Numbered from the stretch's first letter, positions 7,903 to 16,731 are shown. The stretch: DNA of 64,000 bases from CAZJRB01 sp964547995 (GCA_964547995.1 CAZJRB010000010.1:43596-107595), one strand, 5' to 3'. The notes: generated from the sequence alone by a model not told the origin. Made by a program: numbers and translations.

Positions 7903-8892
7903 ATGGATTGCACGCTGCCGTTGTTGTTTAGCGCCGCCGACAACTTGATGTTGTTCGTCGGCATCAGCGTTTTCGTCCTCTTCGCTATTGTGGTGGCCAT
8001 CATCTTGCTGATGTACGGCGGGATCTGGTTCCAGGCCTACATGTCGAACGCGAACGTCAGCCTGTGGAGCCTCGTCGGGATGAGCTTCCGTCGGGTGAAC
8101 TCGCGGGTGATCGTTCAGGGGAAGATCATGGCGATGCAGGCGGGCATCGGCTCGGAACGGGAGACGGGCGTAACCACCCGCCGGCTCGAGGCCCATTACC
8201 TGGCCCGCGGCAACGTCCCCAACGTGATCCGCGCAATCATCGCGGCCCATCGTGCCGACATCGATCTCGACTTCGACCGCGCCGCGGCGATCGACCTTGC
8301 CGGGCGCGACGTGCTCGAGGCGGTCCAGACGAGCGTCTATCCGCGGGTGATCGATTGCCCCGACCCGAGGGTTTCTCATAAATCGACCCTAAGCGCAATC
8401 GCGAAAAACGGCGTCGAGCTGAAGGTGCGTGCCCGGGTGACCGTCCGCACCAACCTCGAGCAACTCATCGGGGGAGCCACCGAAGAGACGATCATCGCCC
8501 GGGTCGGCGAAGGCATCATTACGTCGATCGGCTCGGCCGACGCCCATCTCGACGTGATGGAGAACCCCGACAAGATTTCCTCGGCGGTGCTCGAGCGGGG
8601 CCTCGATGCCCAGACGGCGTTCGAGATCGTCTCGATCGACATTGCGGACATCGACGTGGGGCAGAACATCGGCGCGCGGCTCCAGGCCGACCAGGCGGAG
8701 GCCGACATGCGGGTGGCCCGCGCGAGGGCCGAAGAACGCCGCGCGATGGCCAACGCCCGCGAGCAGGAGATGAAGGCCCAGGTCGCCAAAAACCGGGCCG
8801 CCGTCGTGCTGGCCGAAGCGGAAGTGCCGCTGGCCATGGCCGCCGCCTTCCGCGAGGGCAATCTACAAAGCATGCCGCCGGGGGGACATTAG
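7903..8892 (+). CDS. floA: Flotillin-like protein FloA
   Basis: 329 residues, close to the usual 330. I chose the ATG with GGAGG seven bases upstream instead of the ATG 66 bases earlier. An N-terminal membrane hairpin (about 14-45, [22 protein letters not shown]) precedes the PHB/SPFH domain and an alanine/glutamate-rich C-terminal helix ([20 protein letters not shown]). The segments [20 protein letters not shown] and VARITVRTNL-type residues match the FloA/YqfA family, which marks functional membrane microdomains and affects fluidity and protein complex assembly. Confidence 0.93.
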   Translation: MDCTLPLLFSAADNLMLFVGISVFVLFAIVVAIILLMYGGIWFQAYMSNANVSLWSLVGMSFRRVNSRVIVQGKIMAMQAGIGSERETGVTTRRLEAHYLARGNVPNVIRAIIAAHRADIDLDFDRAAAIDLAGRDVLEAVQTSVYPRVIDCPDPRVSHKSTLSAIAKNGVELKVRARVTVRTNLEQLIGGATEETIIARVGEGIITSIGSADAHLDVMENPDKISSAVLERGLDAQTAFEIVSIDIADIDVGQNIGARLQADQAEADMRVARARAEERRAMANAREQEMKAQVAKNRAAVVLAEAEVPLAMAAAFREGNLQSMPPGGH

Positions 8893-8897
8893 TTGGA

Positions 8898-8985
8898 CAG
8901 CGCCCGTTGAAATGGAACCCGGCCAAGGAGGCATTCATCGGCGACCCGATCGCCAACCGCTGGCTCGACGCCCGCCATGGACAAT
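8898..8985 (+). pseudogene. Remnant of a Gfo/Idh/MocA gene C-terminus
   Basis: The frame through TTG at 8907 reads LKWNPAKEAFIGDPIANRWL. This closely resembles the C-terminal motif of planctomycete Gfo/Idh/MocA proteins; the intact gene in this window ends with LKYDPAAEQFVGDPGADRFL. No upstream part is present, so only about 25 codons of a former gene survive between floA and a MITE. Confidence 0.6.
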
Positions 8986-9024
8986 TTCGTAGGGTGCGGG
9001 AAACGCACCAACGCTTTGCAACTC

Positions 9025-9199
9025 TTAGAGGTTGCTCAGAAATAAGTTCGGCAATTGGGTCTATAAAGCCGCGACCGTTGGTCGCGCCCCGCGTTACCAA
9101 GAGCCGTTCCGAGCGCCGCTCGGCGCGACCAACGGTCGCGGCTTTATACCGTGTGGCATCTGTACTTGTCGAAGTTGTTTTTGAGCGATTCCTTAGCGG
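9025..9199. repeat. Composite MITE with nested GCGACC palindrome
   Basis: Outer imperfect terminal repeats (TTAGAGGTTGCTCAGAAATA on the left; TTTTTGAGCGATTCCTTAG on the right) match the ends of the element at 59808-60125. Nested inside is a palindrome of the widespread AAAGCCGCGACC family, with arms at 9062-9088 and 9122-9148. The rest of the gap 8893-9372 holds only the Gfo/Idh/MocA remnant; 9200-9372 shows nothing recognisable. Confidence 0.75.
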
Positions 9200-9372
9200 A
9201 AAACCCCACGAAGGAGGGGCTCAACGAACCGATAGACCTTCTTTGGCGCAGTTTTCCGGCCGAAAATAGGACGAAATCCTCCGTCAGAGGGTTTTTCATC
9301 CAATTTTGCGCGGTATAATTGCGCGAAAAGCCCCCATACCTCCTACTGGGCAATCAACCAGAAGATCAACCA

Positions 9373-10638
9373 ATGCTTATTGAATTTCGAGTTGAGAACC
9401 ACCGATCGCTGCGGGATGAGCAGGCCCTCTCTCTAGAAGCAGCAGGGCGGATTGATGCATCATCCGACGTGCCGCGTCGCGTTGCCGGTTATCGTGAGAA
9501 ACTGCTCCCTGCGGCGGTGATTTACGGTGCAAATGCCAGCGGCAAGAGCAATGTATTGGCCGCGCTGGCCTTCATGCGCGAAGCCGTTGTATCTTCACAC
9601 CGACGATGGCAGCCGGGGGGTGGGATTCCTCGAACAACGTTTGCGTGGGGACCTAAACGCAGTGAACCGTCGATGTTTGAAGCTTCGTTCTTGGTTGGGG
9701 GAACCAAGTATGTATATGGATTTTCTGTAGACGACGAAGTCGTGCAGGAAGAGTGGCTATTTGCCTGGCCCAACAATCGCAGGCAACTGTGGTTTGAACG
9801 AGAAGGCAGCCAATTCAAGTTTGGCGAATACTTCAACGGGCCCAACGAATCTGTAAAACAGGTCACTCGTCCGAATGCACTGTTCTTGTCCACCGGCGCT
9901 CAACACGGACATGAACGGCTTACGCCGATTTACGCTTGGTTTTGCGGAATCATCCCCGTGAACATTCCAGGTCGTGGCTATCCAATGTCGTACCGAAGGG
10001 TTATGTCGGACAAGTTCTCCTCGCCCGACGACCAGCAGCTTCCACCCCTTCCGAAGGAAGAAGTGGGCGACACTTTGGCAGGACTTATTCGGCGGCTACT
10101 GAAAGAGGCAGATACTGGTATTATTGACGTAAGGAGCATTGATTCTGAAGAGAAGATCAACGGTCGGACGCTTCTGCACCGGAATATTGTCTTGCAGCAC
10201 CAAACCAGCGACGATGATTCTTGGCTGCTGTTGGAGGAGGAGTCGGAAGGAACAAAGACACTCTTTCGAATGGCGCCCCCGGTCTTTCGAGTTCTCGACT
10301 CCGGAGGGCTCTTGCTTGTCGATGAGTTGGAATCCAGCATGCACCCTTTGCTGGGGGCGGCAATCGTGAAAATGTTCAACAGCCCCAAGGCAAACCCCAG
10401 GAATGCTCAGATCTTGTCTACGACACATGACACGAACCTGTTGGGAACGACGCTTGGCGAACCGCCGCTGCGGCGCGATCAGGTTTGGTTCACCGAGAAG
10501 GATAAGGAAGGTGCTTCGAAGCTCTATCCCCTGACGGATTTCAAACCCCGCAAGTCGGAAAATCTGGAGCGGGGGTATTTGCAGGGGCGGTACGGTTCCA
10601 TTCCGTTTCTGGGCGACATCGCGTGGATAACGGAGTAA
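9373..10638 (+). CDS. AAA15-type ATPase (RloA-like/OLD-like)
   Basis: 421 residues from ATG 9373 (MLIEFRVENHRSLRDEQALS). The N-terminus is the AAA15/RecF-like FRVENHRS strand, Walker A is YGANASGKSNV, the signature region lies in the middle, Walker B is GGLLLVDELESSMHP, and STTHDTNLL is the ABC-type H-loop. The family is SMC/ABC-like and commonly paired with a nuclease or TOPRIM partner. The RloB gene starts six bases downstream, making a two-gene operon. AAA15-TOPRIM pairs (OLD, Gabija, PARIS) are antiviral modules; for RloAB this role is inference. GC content is lower than in the flanking sulfatase genes, consistent with acquisition. Confidence 0.85.
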   Translation: MLIEFRVENHRSLRDEQALSLEAAGRIDASSDVPRRVAGYREKLLPAAVIYGANASGKSNVLAALAFMREAVVSSHRRWQPGGGIPRTTFAWGPKRSEPSMFEASFLVGGTKYVYGFSVDDEVVQEEWLFAWPNNRRQLWFEREGSQFKFGEYFNGPNESVKQVTRPNALFLSTGAQHGHERLTPIYAWFCGIIPVNIPGRGYPMSYRRVMSDKFSSPDDQQLPPLPKEEVGDTLAGLIRRLLKEADTGIIDVRSIDSEEKINGRTLLHRNIVLQHQTSDDDSWLLLEEESEGTKTLFRMAPPVFRVLDSGGLLLVDELESSMHPLLGAAIVKMFNSPKANPRNAQILSTTHDTNLLGTTLGEPPLRRDQVWFTEKDKEGASKLYPLTDFKPRKSENLERGYLQGRYGSIPFLGDIAWITE

Positions 10639-10644
10639 ATCGCA

Positions 10645-11268
10645 GTGGGCAGAAGAAACCGAAAGCGCCGCCCGGCCAGACGGAAACCCTTCAAGGACCC
10701 AAAGCCGATCATTCTGATTGTTACCGAGGGCGAAGTAACCGAGCCGGAGTATCTGAATGGTTTCAAAGAAGCTGCCAGGAATCCGCGAGTCCATATCCGA
10801 GTGCGAGGCGGCGTTGGTGTTCCGAAGACGATTGTTGAATGTGCGAAAGGACTCAAGAACGAGGCGGAGAAACAAGCTCGGCGGGAGAAAGACCCCAACC
10901 TTCGCTATGATGAAGTGTGGTGCGTTTTCGACGTTGACGATCACCCGAGTATCCCGGACGCGAAGCAAATGGCGCGAGATAACGGCATTGAACTCGCAAT
11001 TTCCAACCCGTGTATCGAACTCTGGCTGTTGCTGCATTTCAGAGAGTCACCCGGAATGAAGCGCGCACATCAATTGCTGCCAATGCTGAAACGATACATC
11101 CCCAACTACGACAAGCATGTCGATTACTCCAACTACGTGGACGGATATGAAGTGGCTGTTCAACGGGCGTCGCGTCTGGATGCGGATGCCCAGGCGGATA
11201 ACGACGAAGGAAGAAACCCGACAACCGGTGTCTGGCGACTGACCGAGAGTATTCGCTCCGACGCGTGA
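10645..11268 (+). CDS. RloB family TOPRIM-like protein
   Basis: 207 residues with a GTG start six bases after the ATPase stop. A basic N-terminus (RRNRKRRPARRKPF) is followed by ILIVTEGEVTEPEYLNGF, in which the TEG glutamate fits the first TOPRIM acidic residue. VWCVFDVDDHP supplies the D-x-D motif, and ISNPCIELWLLLHF is typical of RloB. TOPRIM folds bind metal and cut or nick nucleic acid. Pairing with an AAA15 ATPase suggests a sensor ATPase controlling a nuclease effector. Restriction-linked rlo genes are known from Campylobacter; no restriction-modification genes are nearby here. Confidence 0.85.
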   Translation: MGRRNRKRRPARRKPFKDPKPIILIVTEGEVTEPEYLNGFKEAARNPRVHIRVRGGVGVPKTIVECAKGLKNEAEKQARREKDPNLRYDEVWCVFDVDDHPSIPDAKQMARDNGIELAISNPCIELWLLLHFRESPGMKRAHQLLPMLKRYIPNYDKHVDYSNYVDGYEVAVQRASRLDADAQADNDEGRNPTTGVWRLTESIRSDA

Positions 11269-11311
11269 GCAGCTTGGAAACCAGCGAAGTCAAACCAGCA
11301 AAGGAACTCGA

Positions 11312-12742
11312 ATGAAACGCCGTGACTTTTTGAAATCGACCGGGGCCGCGCTGGCCGGGTCCGTGCTGTCGTCTGCCGTGGCGGCCGAAAACCGTAAGCG
11401 GCCGAACATCGTCTTCATCATTACCGACCAGCAGTCGGCCGGCATGATGAGCTGTGCTGGGAATCCCTGGCTGAAGACGCCGGCGATGGACTATATCGCA
11501 GGCAACGGGGTCCGGTTCGAACGGGCCTACTCGACCAACCCGGTCTGCTGCCCCGCGCGAATCGGCTTGATGACCGGGCGGTTTCCCGGCTCGTTCAACA
11601 CGCCCCAGGGGACTCCGGCACGCGAAAACGGCGGCGGGATGCGGGTTCGCCAGATCTCGCCCGAGGTCCAAAGCACCCACATGGCCGCGTATCTCAAAAA
11701 GGCCGACTACGAGATGGCCTACGCCGGCAAGGTCCACCTGCCCGGCCCGCTTGCTCCCAAGCACCTCGGCTTCAACGTCCTTACCGGCAACTCGCGGGAA
11801 GACTGCGCGCAGCAATCGGCCGATTTCATCCGCCAAAAGCACCGGCGACCCTACTACCTGGTCACCTCGCTGATCAATCCCCACGACATCTGCTACTACG
11901 CCATCAACAACTACCGTTTCGGCCGGGCGAACGCCGAGAGTCGGGGGCGGGGCGGCCGTGCCAACGAAATGCTGCTGGCCGCCATGAAGATGCCCGGCGG
12001 GATCACCGACGAGGAGTTCTTTGCCAAGCACTGCCCTCCGCTTCCGCCCAACTACGAGCCGCAGGCCGGCGAGCCGAAAGCGGTCCGGCGGCTGCTCGAA
12101 CAGCGCGACTTCCGCATCCGCGCCCGGCGGGAATACAACGAAAAGGACTGGCGCCTGCACCGCTGGGCCTACCACCGCCTGACCGAGCGGGTCGACCGCC
12201 AGGTTCAGACCGTGCTCGACGCCCTCCGCGAAAGTGGCCAGGAAGAAAACACCATGGTCGTCTTCACCAGCGACCACGGCGACATGGACAGCGCCCACCG
12301 GATGGAGCACAAGACGGCCCTGTACGACGAAGCGTCGCGCATTCCCTTTCTGGTCATGCACAAGGGGACGACGCCGGCCGGGCGGGTCGACGACCGCCAC
12401 CTGGTCTCGAACGGCCTCGACCTGCTGCCGACCGTCTGCGACTACGCCGGCATCGGCGGTGCGAAGGCCGACCCCCGCGGCCGCAGCCTGCGCGCGCTGA
12501 TCGAGGGCAAGCCCGCCGGCGATTGGCGCGAGACGCTCGGCGTCGAGAGCGAAATCGGCCGCATGGTCGTCGGCGACCGCGCCAAGTACGTCCGGTACGA
12601 CTTCGCCGGCCGGGAGGAACAACTCCTCGATTTGAAGAAGGACCCGGGCGAGACCCGCCACTTCACCAACGACCCCGACCACGCCGCGCTCCTGGCCGAT
12701 TTGCGCACATCGTACAACGAGCAGTGGTTCCCCGAGACTTAA
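11312..12742 (+). CDS. Tat-exported sulfatase
   Basis: 476 residues. The N-terminus MKRRDFLKSTGAALAGSVLS is a twin-arginine signal (RRDFLK) with an AVA-A cleavage site. The sulfatase core begins PNIVFIITDQQSAGMM. The activation motif C79-C80-P81-A82-R83 fits C-x-P-x-R, so formylglycine formation is expected. FTSDHGDMDSAHRMEHKTAL carries the second metal site. Export through Tat suggests folding or modification in the cytoplasm. The Gfo/Idh/MocA gene follows after 18 bases with its own AGGAGG, so the two probably form an operon for glycan breakdown. Confidence 0.93.
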   Translation: MKRRDFLKSTGAALAGSVLSSAVAAENRKRPNIVFIITDQQSAGMMSCAGNPWLKTPAMDYIAGNGVRFERAYSTNPVCCPARIGLMTGRFPGSFNTPQGTPARENGGGMRVRQISPEVQSTHMAAYLKKADYEMAYAGKVHLPGPLAPKHLGFNVLTGNSREDCAQQSADFIRQKHRRPYYLVTSLINPHDICYYAINNYRFGRANAESRGRGGRANEMLLAAMKMPGGITDEEFFAKHCPPLPPNYEPQAGEPKAVRRLLEQRDFRIRARREYNEKDWRLHRWAYHRLTERVDRQVQTVLDALRESGQEENTMVVFTSDHGDMDSAHRMEHKTALYDEASRIPFLVMHKGTTPAGRVDDRHLVSNGLDLLPTVCDYAGIGGAKADPRGRSLRALIEGKPAGDWRETLGVESEIGRMVVGDRAKYVRYDFAGREEQLLDLKKDPGETRHFTNDPDHAALLADLRTSYNEQWFPET

Positions 12743-12760
12743 ATAACAGGAGGTCCTCTC

Positions 12761-13996
12761 ATGACTCGAAAAGAACACGTTACACGACGCCGTTTTGTGA
12801 AAGCGGCTGCGGGGGCCGTCGGCGCCCCGATTATCGTTCATGCGGCGGCGATTGGGGCCGGCGGGGCCACCGCGCCGAGCGAGCGGATCACCCTCGGCGG
12901 AATCGGTGTCGGCGGGCGGGGGTCCGGCGTGTTGCGGAGTCTGGCTGGTGCGGGGGGGCAACCCGTGGCCGCGTGCGATGTGCAACAGTCGCGGCGCGAC
13001 CGGGCCAAGCGGGCGGGCATGGACGTCTACACCGACTTCCGCGAACTGCTCGCTCGCGACGACATCGACGCGGTGGTGATCGCCTCGCCGAGCCACTGGA
13101 AACCGTTGCACACGATCGCCGCGGCCAAGGCGGGCAAGGACGTCTACTGCGAAAAGCCCATGTCGCTGACGATCCGCGACGGCCGGGCGATGGTCGATGC
13201 GGTGCGGCGCTACGGCCGCATCTTTCAGCACGGCACCCAGCAGCGCAGCAGCCGCGAGTTCCGCTTCGCCTGCGAGATGGTCCGAAGCGGGCGGATCGGC
13301 AAGCTGAAGAAGGTGACCGTCTACGTCGGCGGGCCGGGCCAGGAGTGCTACCTGCCGGCGGAACCGGTCCCCAAAGGCATCGACTGGGACTTATGGCTGG
13401 GGCCTGCCCCGTGGCGGCCGTTCAACGCCAGGCTCGTTGCCACCTGCGGCGGCTGGGAGGGATACCGCGACTACTCCGGCGGCAGTCTGACCGGCTGGGG
13501 AAGCCACCATTTCGACATCGCCCAATGGGGGCTGGCCGCCGATGAGACCGGGCCCGTGGAAGTCATCCCGCCCGACTGGAAGAAGACCAAGGGTGTGACG
13601 TTCATTTATGCCAACGGCGTGCCCGTTTACCAGGACGGCAGCGACCGGACCTGGGCCGTGATGTTCGAGGGGACCGAAGGCAAGGTGGCCGTCAATCGCG
13701 GCAAGCTGAAGACGTGGCCGGATAGCCTGATGAAGAAACCGACCGCGCCGGACGAGGTAAACCTTCCGAAAAGCAACAACCACGGCGCGAATTTTCTGCA
13801 CGCGGTCCGCACGCGGGAGCCGGCGATCTGCGACGTGGAGATCGGCCACCGGACGATGACGGTCGCCCACCTGGGTAACATCGCCTACTGGCTCGGCCGG
13901 ACGCTGAAGTACGACCCGGCCGCCGAGCAGTTCGTCGGCGACCCGGGAGCCGACCGATTCCTCGACCGCCCGCGCCGCGACCCGTGGACGCTCTAG
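12761..13996 (+). CDS. Tat-exported Gfo/Idh/MocA family oxidoreductase
   Basis: 411 residues with AGGAGG upstream. The N-terminus has a twin-arginine motif (RRRFVKAAAG) and a long signal region to about residue 37. The Rossmann fold starts at ITLGGIGVGGRGSGV, followed by the family motif AGKDVYCEKPMSLT, in which the EKP lysine is catalytic or cofactor-binding. The C-terminal domain carries WGSHHFDIAQWGL and ends with LKYDPAAEQFVGDPGADRFL. Planctomycetes have many such periplasmic sugar oxidoreductases. With the adjacent sulfatase it probably processes a sulfated sugar; the substrate is unknown. Confidence 0.93.
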   Translation: MTRKEHVTRRRFVKAAAGAVGAPIIVHAAAIGAGGATAPSERITLGGIGVGGRGSGVLRSLAGAGGQPVAACDVQQSRRDRAKRAGMDVYTDFRELLARDDIDAVVIASPSHWKPLHTIAAAKAGKDVYCEKPMSLTIRDGRAMVDAVRRYGRIFQHGTQQRSSREFRFACEMVRSGRIGKLKKVTVYVGGPGQECYLPAEPVPKGIDWDLWLGPAPWRPFNARLVATCGGWEGYRDYSGGSLTGWGSHHFDIAQWGLAADETGPVEVIPPDWKKTKGVTFIYANGVPVYQDGSDRTWAVMFEGTEGKVAVNRGKLKTWPDSLMKKPTAPDEVNLPKSNNHGANFLHAVRTREPAICDVEIGHRTMTVAHLGNIAYWLGRTLKYDPAAEQFVGDPGADRFLDRPRRDPWTL

Positions 13997-14019
13997 TGCC
14001 GTATGACAATTGAAACTAT

Positions 14020-14099
14020 GGGTGCCATGCCCACGCTTGCCGTGGGCATGTTTGTGGACGTTGCAGAACATGCCCACGGCAAGCGTGGGCATGGCACCC
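14020..14099. repeat. GTGCCATGCCCACGC double-hairpin repeat (copy 1)
   Basis: Perfect 31-bp arms (14020-14050 and 14069-14099) around an 18-base loop; each arm is itself a hairpin (ATGCCCACGC versus GCGTGGGCAT). Imperfect outer inverted repeats (GACAATTGA and TCAGTTGTC) extend the structure, suggesting nesting in an older palindrome. Confidence 0.85.
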
Positions 14100-14161
14100 G
14101 ACAACCCACAATCTCAGTTGTCGCGAGGTGCTAGCGGACCGTTGAAAAAAGGGACGGGGCG

Positions 14162-14830
14162 ATGGGCGACGTCAATCAAATCCTCTTCATCGAGAAACAC
14201 ATCCACCAACTCCGCGGTCCCTACCTCGAAGTCGGGGCGAAGGACTACGGGAGCACCCAGGACTTGAGGTCGCTGGTGGCAAGCGACCAGCGATACACGG
14301 GCGTCGACCTGGAGGCCGGGCCGGGCGTGGACGTCGTCGTCGACCTTGCGAAACCGTTCGACGAGGTGGATGCGAAGCTCGAAGGGGCCCGGTTCGGCAC
14401 CATCTTCTGCCTAAGCGTCCTGGAACACTGCCGGCGGCCGTTCGTCATGGCCGACAACCTGACGCGTCTGCTGGAGCCGGGCGGCCGGCTCTGCATCTCC
14501 GTCCCGTTCGCGTGGAAGTTCCACGGCTACCCGTCCGACTACTGGCGTTTTACGCACGAAGGCGTCAAGATACTGTTCCCCCGTCTGGCGTTCGACCCGG
14601 CGGCGACCGTCTGGGCCACTTCGCGGAAAGGCGACCTGAGGCCCATCGACGAGCAGATCGGCCGAATCCCCTTCAGCTCCAAGGCACACCGGCAACAGGG
14701 ACATGTCTTCCGGGGAATCGTCGCGAAGATCCTCCAATCGTTCGCCAGGATCGGCATCCTGAGATGGCTGGCCGGATACCCCTACGTCCTGGCCCCGGCC
14801 AATATCTTCATGATCGGAACACGGGCGTAG
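14162..14830 (+). CDS. SAM-dependent class I methyltransferase
   Basis: 222 residues. Motif I is degenerate (YLEVGAKDYG), motif II is YTGVDLEAGPGVDVVVDLA, and FGTIFCLSVLEHCRRPF followed by LLEPGGRLCISVPF corresponds to the motif that follows the Rossmann strands in Methyltransf_11/23 proteins. The segment PSDYWRFTHEGVKILF is typical of methyltransferases in surface polysaccharide clusters. It stands alone here, downstream of a repeat and convergent with the toxin-antitoxin pair. The substrate cannot be inferred. Confidence 0.85.
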   Translation: MGDVNQILFIEKHIHQLRGPYLEVGAKDYGSTQDLRSLVASDQRYTGVDLEAGPGVDVVVDLAKPFDEVDAKLEGARFGTIFCLSVLEHCRRPFVMADNLTRLLEPGGRLCISVPFAWKFHGYPSDYWRFTHEGVKILFPRLAFDPAATVWATSRKGDLRPIDEQIGRIPFSSKAHRQQGHVFRGIVAKILQSFARIGILRWLAGYPYVLAPANIFMIGTRA

Positions 14831-14856
14831 ACCCCGTAGCTGTTGCGGGGGCCAAC

Positions 14857-15180
14857 TCAGACATCTTCAGGGGAAATATCTGCGCGGGCCGCGTGGCGGA
14901 TGGTCAGGACGACAACCGCATCAGGGCGAATCGTGAAAACGGCCCGATGAGTAGGGCGGGAGCCCAGGCCGTAATGGAGTTCACGGATATCATAGGGGAA
15001 GCGTTCGTTTTCCCGAGCGGGCGGGTGGCGTTCCGGTTGATCCGCGAGCGACTCAAGGGCGTCGATGAAGCCCTCATACCATCGAAGAGCCTGCTCCGAA
15101 GAACGGTGTTCTGCCCACCACGCGGCAGCATCGTGCAGATCCGCCTTGGCTCTGGGCAGGATGATGACCGACCGGCTCAT
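14857..15180 (-). CDS. ParE/RelE-type toxin
   Basis: 107 residues. SVIILPRAKADLHDAAAWWA begins the RelE/ParE fold, WYEGFIDALESLADQPERHP is the usual helical hairpin, and ELHYGLGSRPTHRAVFTI followed by VVVLTIRHAARADI gives the C-terminal strands. Such toxins inhibit gyrase (ParE) or cleave mRNA (RelE); I cannot tell which. Its start overlaps the end of the antitoxin gene by four bases, so the two are translationally coupled with the antitoxin first. Confidence 0.88.
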   Translation of the reverse strand: MSRSVIILPRAKADLHDAAAWWAEHRSSEQALRWYEGFIDALESLADQPERHPPARENERFPYDIRELHYGLGSRPTHRAVFTIRPDAVVVLTIRHAARADISPEDV

Positions 15181-15443
15181 TGGCGCGAGGGGAACCCCAG
15201 GTCCTTTCGAATGTCGGCATCCGCTTCGTCAACGGGCTGCCCCAAGCCGGCTTCCATCTGCTCGATTCCCTCTTGAATGGCAGCCATGTCTTCCTGCTGC
15301 TTCAATGCCTGCATGGCCCGCTGGTGCGTCTCTTGATCCACAAGCACATAGACCTTGTTGGTCTGCTCGTCTTCGACGCAGACCGGTTGCCCACGGCCGG
15401 CGGAGATCGCTTCTCGTATTTCGTTCGTAATCTTTGCAGTCAT
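15177..15443 (-). CDS. Antitoxin partner of the ParE-type toxin
   Basis: 88 residues (MTAKITNEIREAISAGRGQP). The N-terminal half with VCVEDEQTNKVYVLVDQETH is similar in layout to Phd/YefM-like or related antitoxins, and the acidic, helical C-terminal part (ALKQQEDMAAIQEGIEQMEA) is suited to wrap the toxin. The stop overlaps the toxin start by four bases. The promoter sits so close that the message may start at the ATG. Confidence 0.8.
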   Translation of the reverse strand: MTAKITNEIREAISAGRGQPVCVEDEQTNKVYVLVDQETHQRAMQALKQQEDMAAIQEGIEQMEAGLGQPVDEADADIRKDLGFPSRQ

Positions 15444-15449
15444 ATTGAT

Positions 15450-15458
15450 AGTATAACA
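15450..15458 (-). promoter_or_regulatory. Extended -10 promoter of the toxin-antitoxin pair
   Basis: On the minus strand TGT-TATACT (15458 to 15450) forms an extended -10 only six bases before the antitoxin ATG. The predicted start point falls on or next to the A of the ATG, implying a leaderless transcript. No good -35 is visible. Confidence 0.45.
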
Positions 15459-15797
15459 CAACAGACTTGGGGAAACATCGGCATTTGCCGCAATCGGCAA
15501 CAGCGGTTACAACTCGGCCGAGGGGGGACCAGGTATGCCGCGGCGCACAGCACATAGCCGCGGGGGTGGGAAATTCGGCTTTCTGCTTTCGCAAGTTGAC
15601 GCTGTGGTGGGGTTGCCTATGCTGACCGTGATAGGACCCCGCGCCAAGTCGGCGGGGAATCGCCGAGTGGTTGGCGGGTTTGCGTTTCCAGAGAGATTTC
15701 AAGCGTAATTGCACCCCGGCATATCGACGAAATCCGCGTGTTCAACATTCATAGCACGATCTTGTAGAACCACTGGTTATCCCTCTCAATCAATACT
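15459..15797. other. Gap without recognised genes
   Basis: Between the antitoxin promoter and the gene at 15798 I see no convincing coding sequence or structured repeat. Short minus-strand open frames here have arginine/histidine-rich, non-protein-like translations. Confidence 0.5.
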
Positions 15798-16508
15798 GTG
15801 ACATTTGACGACATCATCGCCGACATTCCCGCCGATGCGTACCGGGAGGCATGCCATCTCGCACGCAAAGCCGCCGCCGATGAGAACTACGGCAACCCCG
15901 ATGCTCGCATCCAATTCGACTCCGAACTCCCTCACGAAATTGAATCGCGTATTTGGGAGTCGCACGAATCGGACGCCACCAAACTCGATCTAGCGATCCG
16001 GGCGTATGAGGAAATGCCCTGCTATGGCCATGCCATGTATTTCTCGATGTATCACTCTGATTTGTCCACCAGCGCTCGTGAGAGATTCTGGACATGGTTC
16101 CGGCGCATGCTTTCCGGCAACGACAACACATTGTCGCGCCCCCTCGAATACTCGTTGTGGTGTGATTACTTCGAGGCCGAGACTGACCGTGCAACTGAGA
16201 CATGGTCACGCCTCGTCGATGACAAATCAGCACCGCGTTTGCTTCAACGCGTCCTCATTGCATCCGGACCTGCACCCTATTCTCTTAAACATGAGTTGTA
16301 TCAACGGCTTACTCCCGATCCCGAATGGCATTACTACATCTATCGCAGTATCATGCACAGCATGTATGATGTTTATGGTCGCATTAACTTCTATCGCGCG
16401 AAACAAGTGCTCAAATGCCTTGACTTGCCCAGCAGCACCGAACACTTAGCGGACGTCAAGAAATACATGAAAAACGTACGCAAGAACACGTCACCAAAAG
16501 GTGAATGA
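15798..16508 (+). CDS. Hypothetical helical protein
   Basis: 236 residues from a GTG start. The protein is soluble, largely helical and rich in aromatic residues (ERFWTWFRRMLSGND, EWHYYIYRSIMHSMYDVYG), with a basic C-terminus. The regular helical pairs suggest a TPR- or ARM-like fold, but no repeat consensus is clear. No signal peptide or membrane segment. Codon use is less GC-rich than in neighbours, so it may be acquired. I do not recognise the family. Confidence 0.6.
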   Translation: MTFDDIIADIPADAYREACHLARKAAADENYGNPDARIQFDSELPHEIESRIWESHESDATKLDLAIRAYEEMPCYGHAMYFSMYHSDLSTSARERFWTWFRRMLSGNDNTLSRPLEYSLWCDYFEAETDRATETWSRLVDDKSAPRLLQRVLIASGPAPYSLKHELYQRLTPDPEWHYYIYRSIMHSMYDVYGRINFYRAKQVLKCLDLPSSTEHLADVKKYMKNVRKNTSPKGE

Positions 16509-16731
16509 TGAAGTGCATACAAATACGCAGCATAACACACGGATACACCGGGACGGCGAAGGTGAGCGAACTCCCGGCCCGGTGATCCGAATCGTTCGGT
16601 GGACGGGCTGCACCCGAAAACGCTTTGCCTGTACTCGCCGATGGACTACTCCGTGCCGTGTGAATGTGGCGGAAATCCGGCCGTTTCTGGAACTGCGGCC
16701 GGCTCGGGAGTCGTAATCGCAGCTTACGGGG

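Noticed and set aside
9062..9148. CRISPR array from recurring GCGACC repeats
   Set aside because: Repeats come as inverted pairs with irregular spacing and no direct-repeat/spacer periodicity; no cas genes.
11039..13231. A 730-codon minus-strand open frame across the second sulfatase and the oxidoreductase
   Set aside because: It spans two real genes and a junction on the other strand and has no domain-like features; an antisense shadow.
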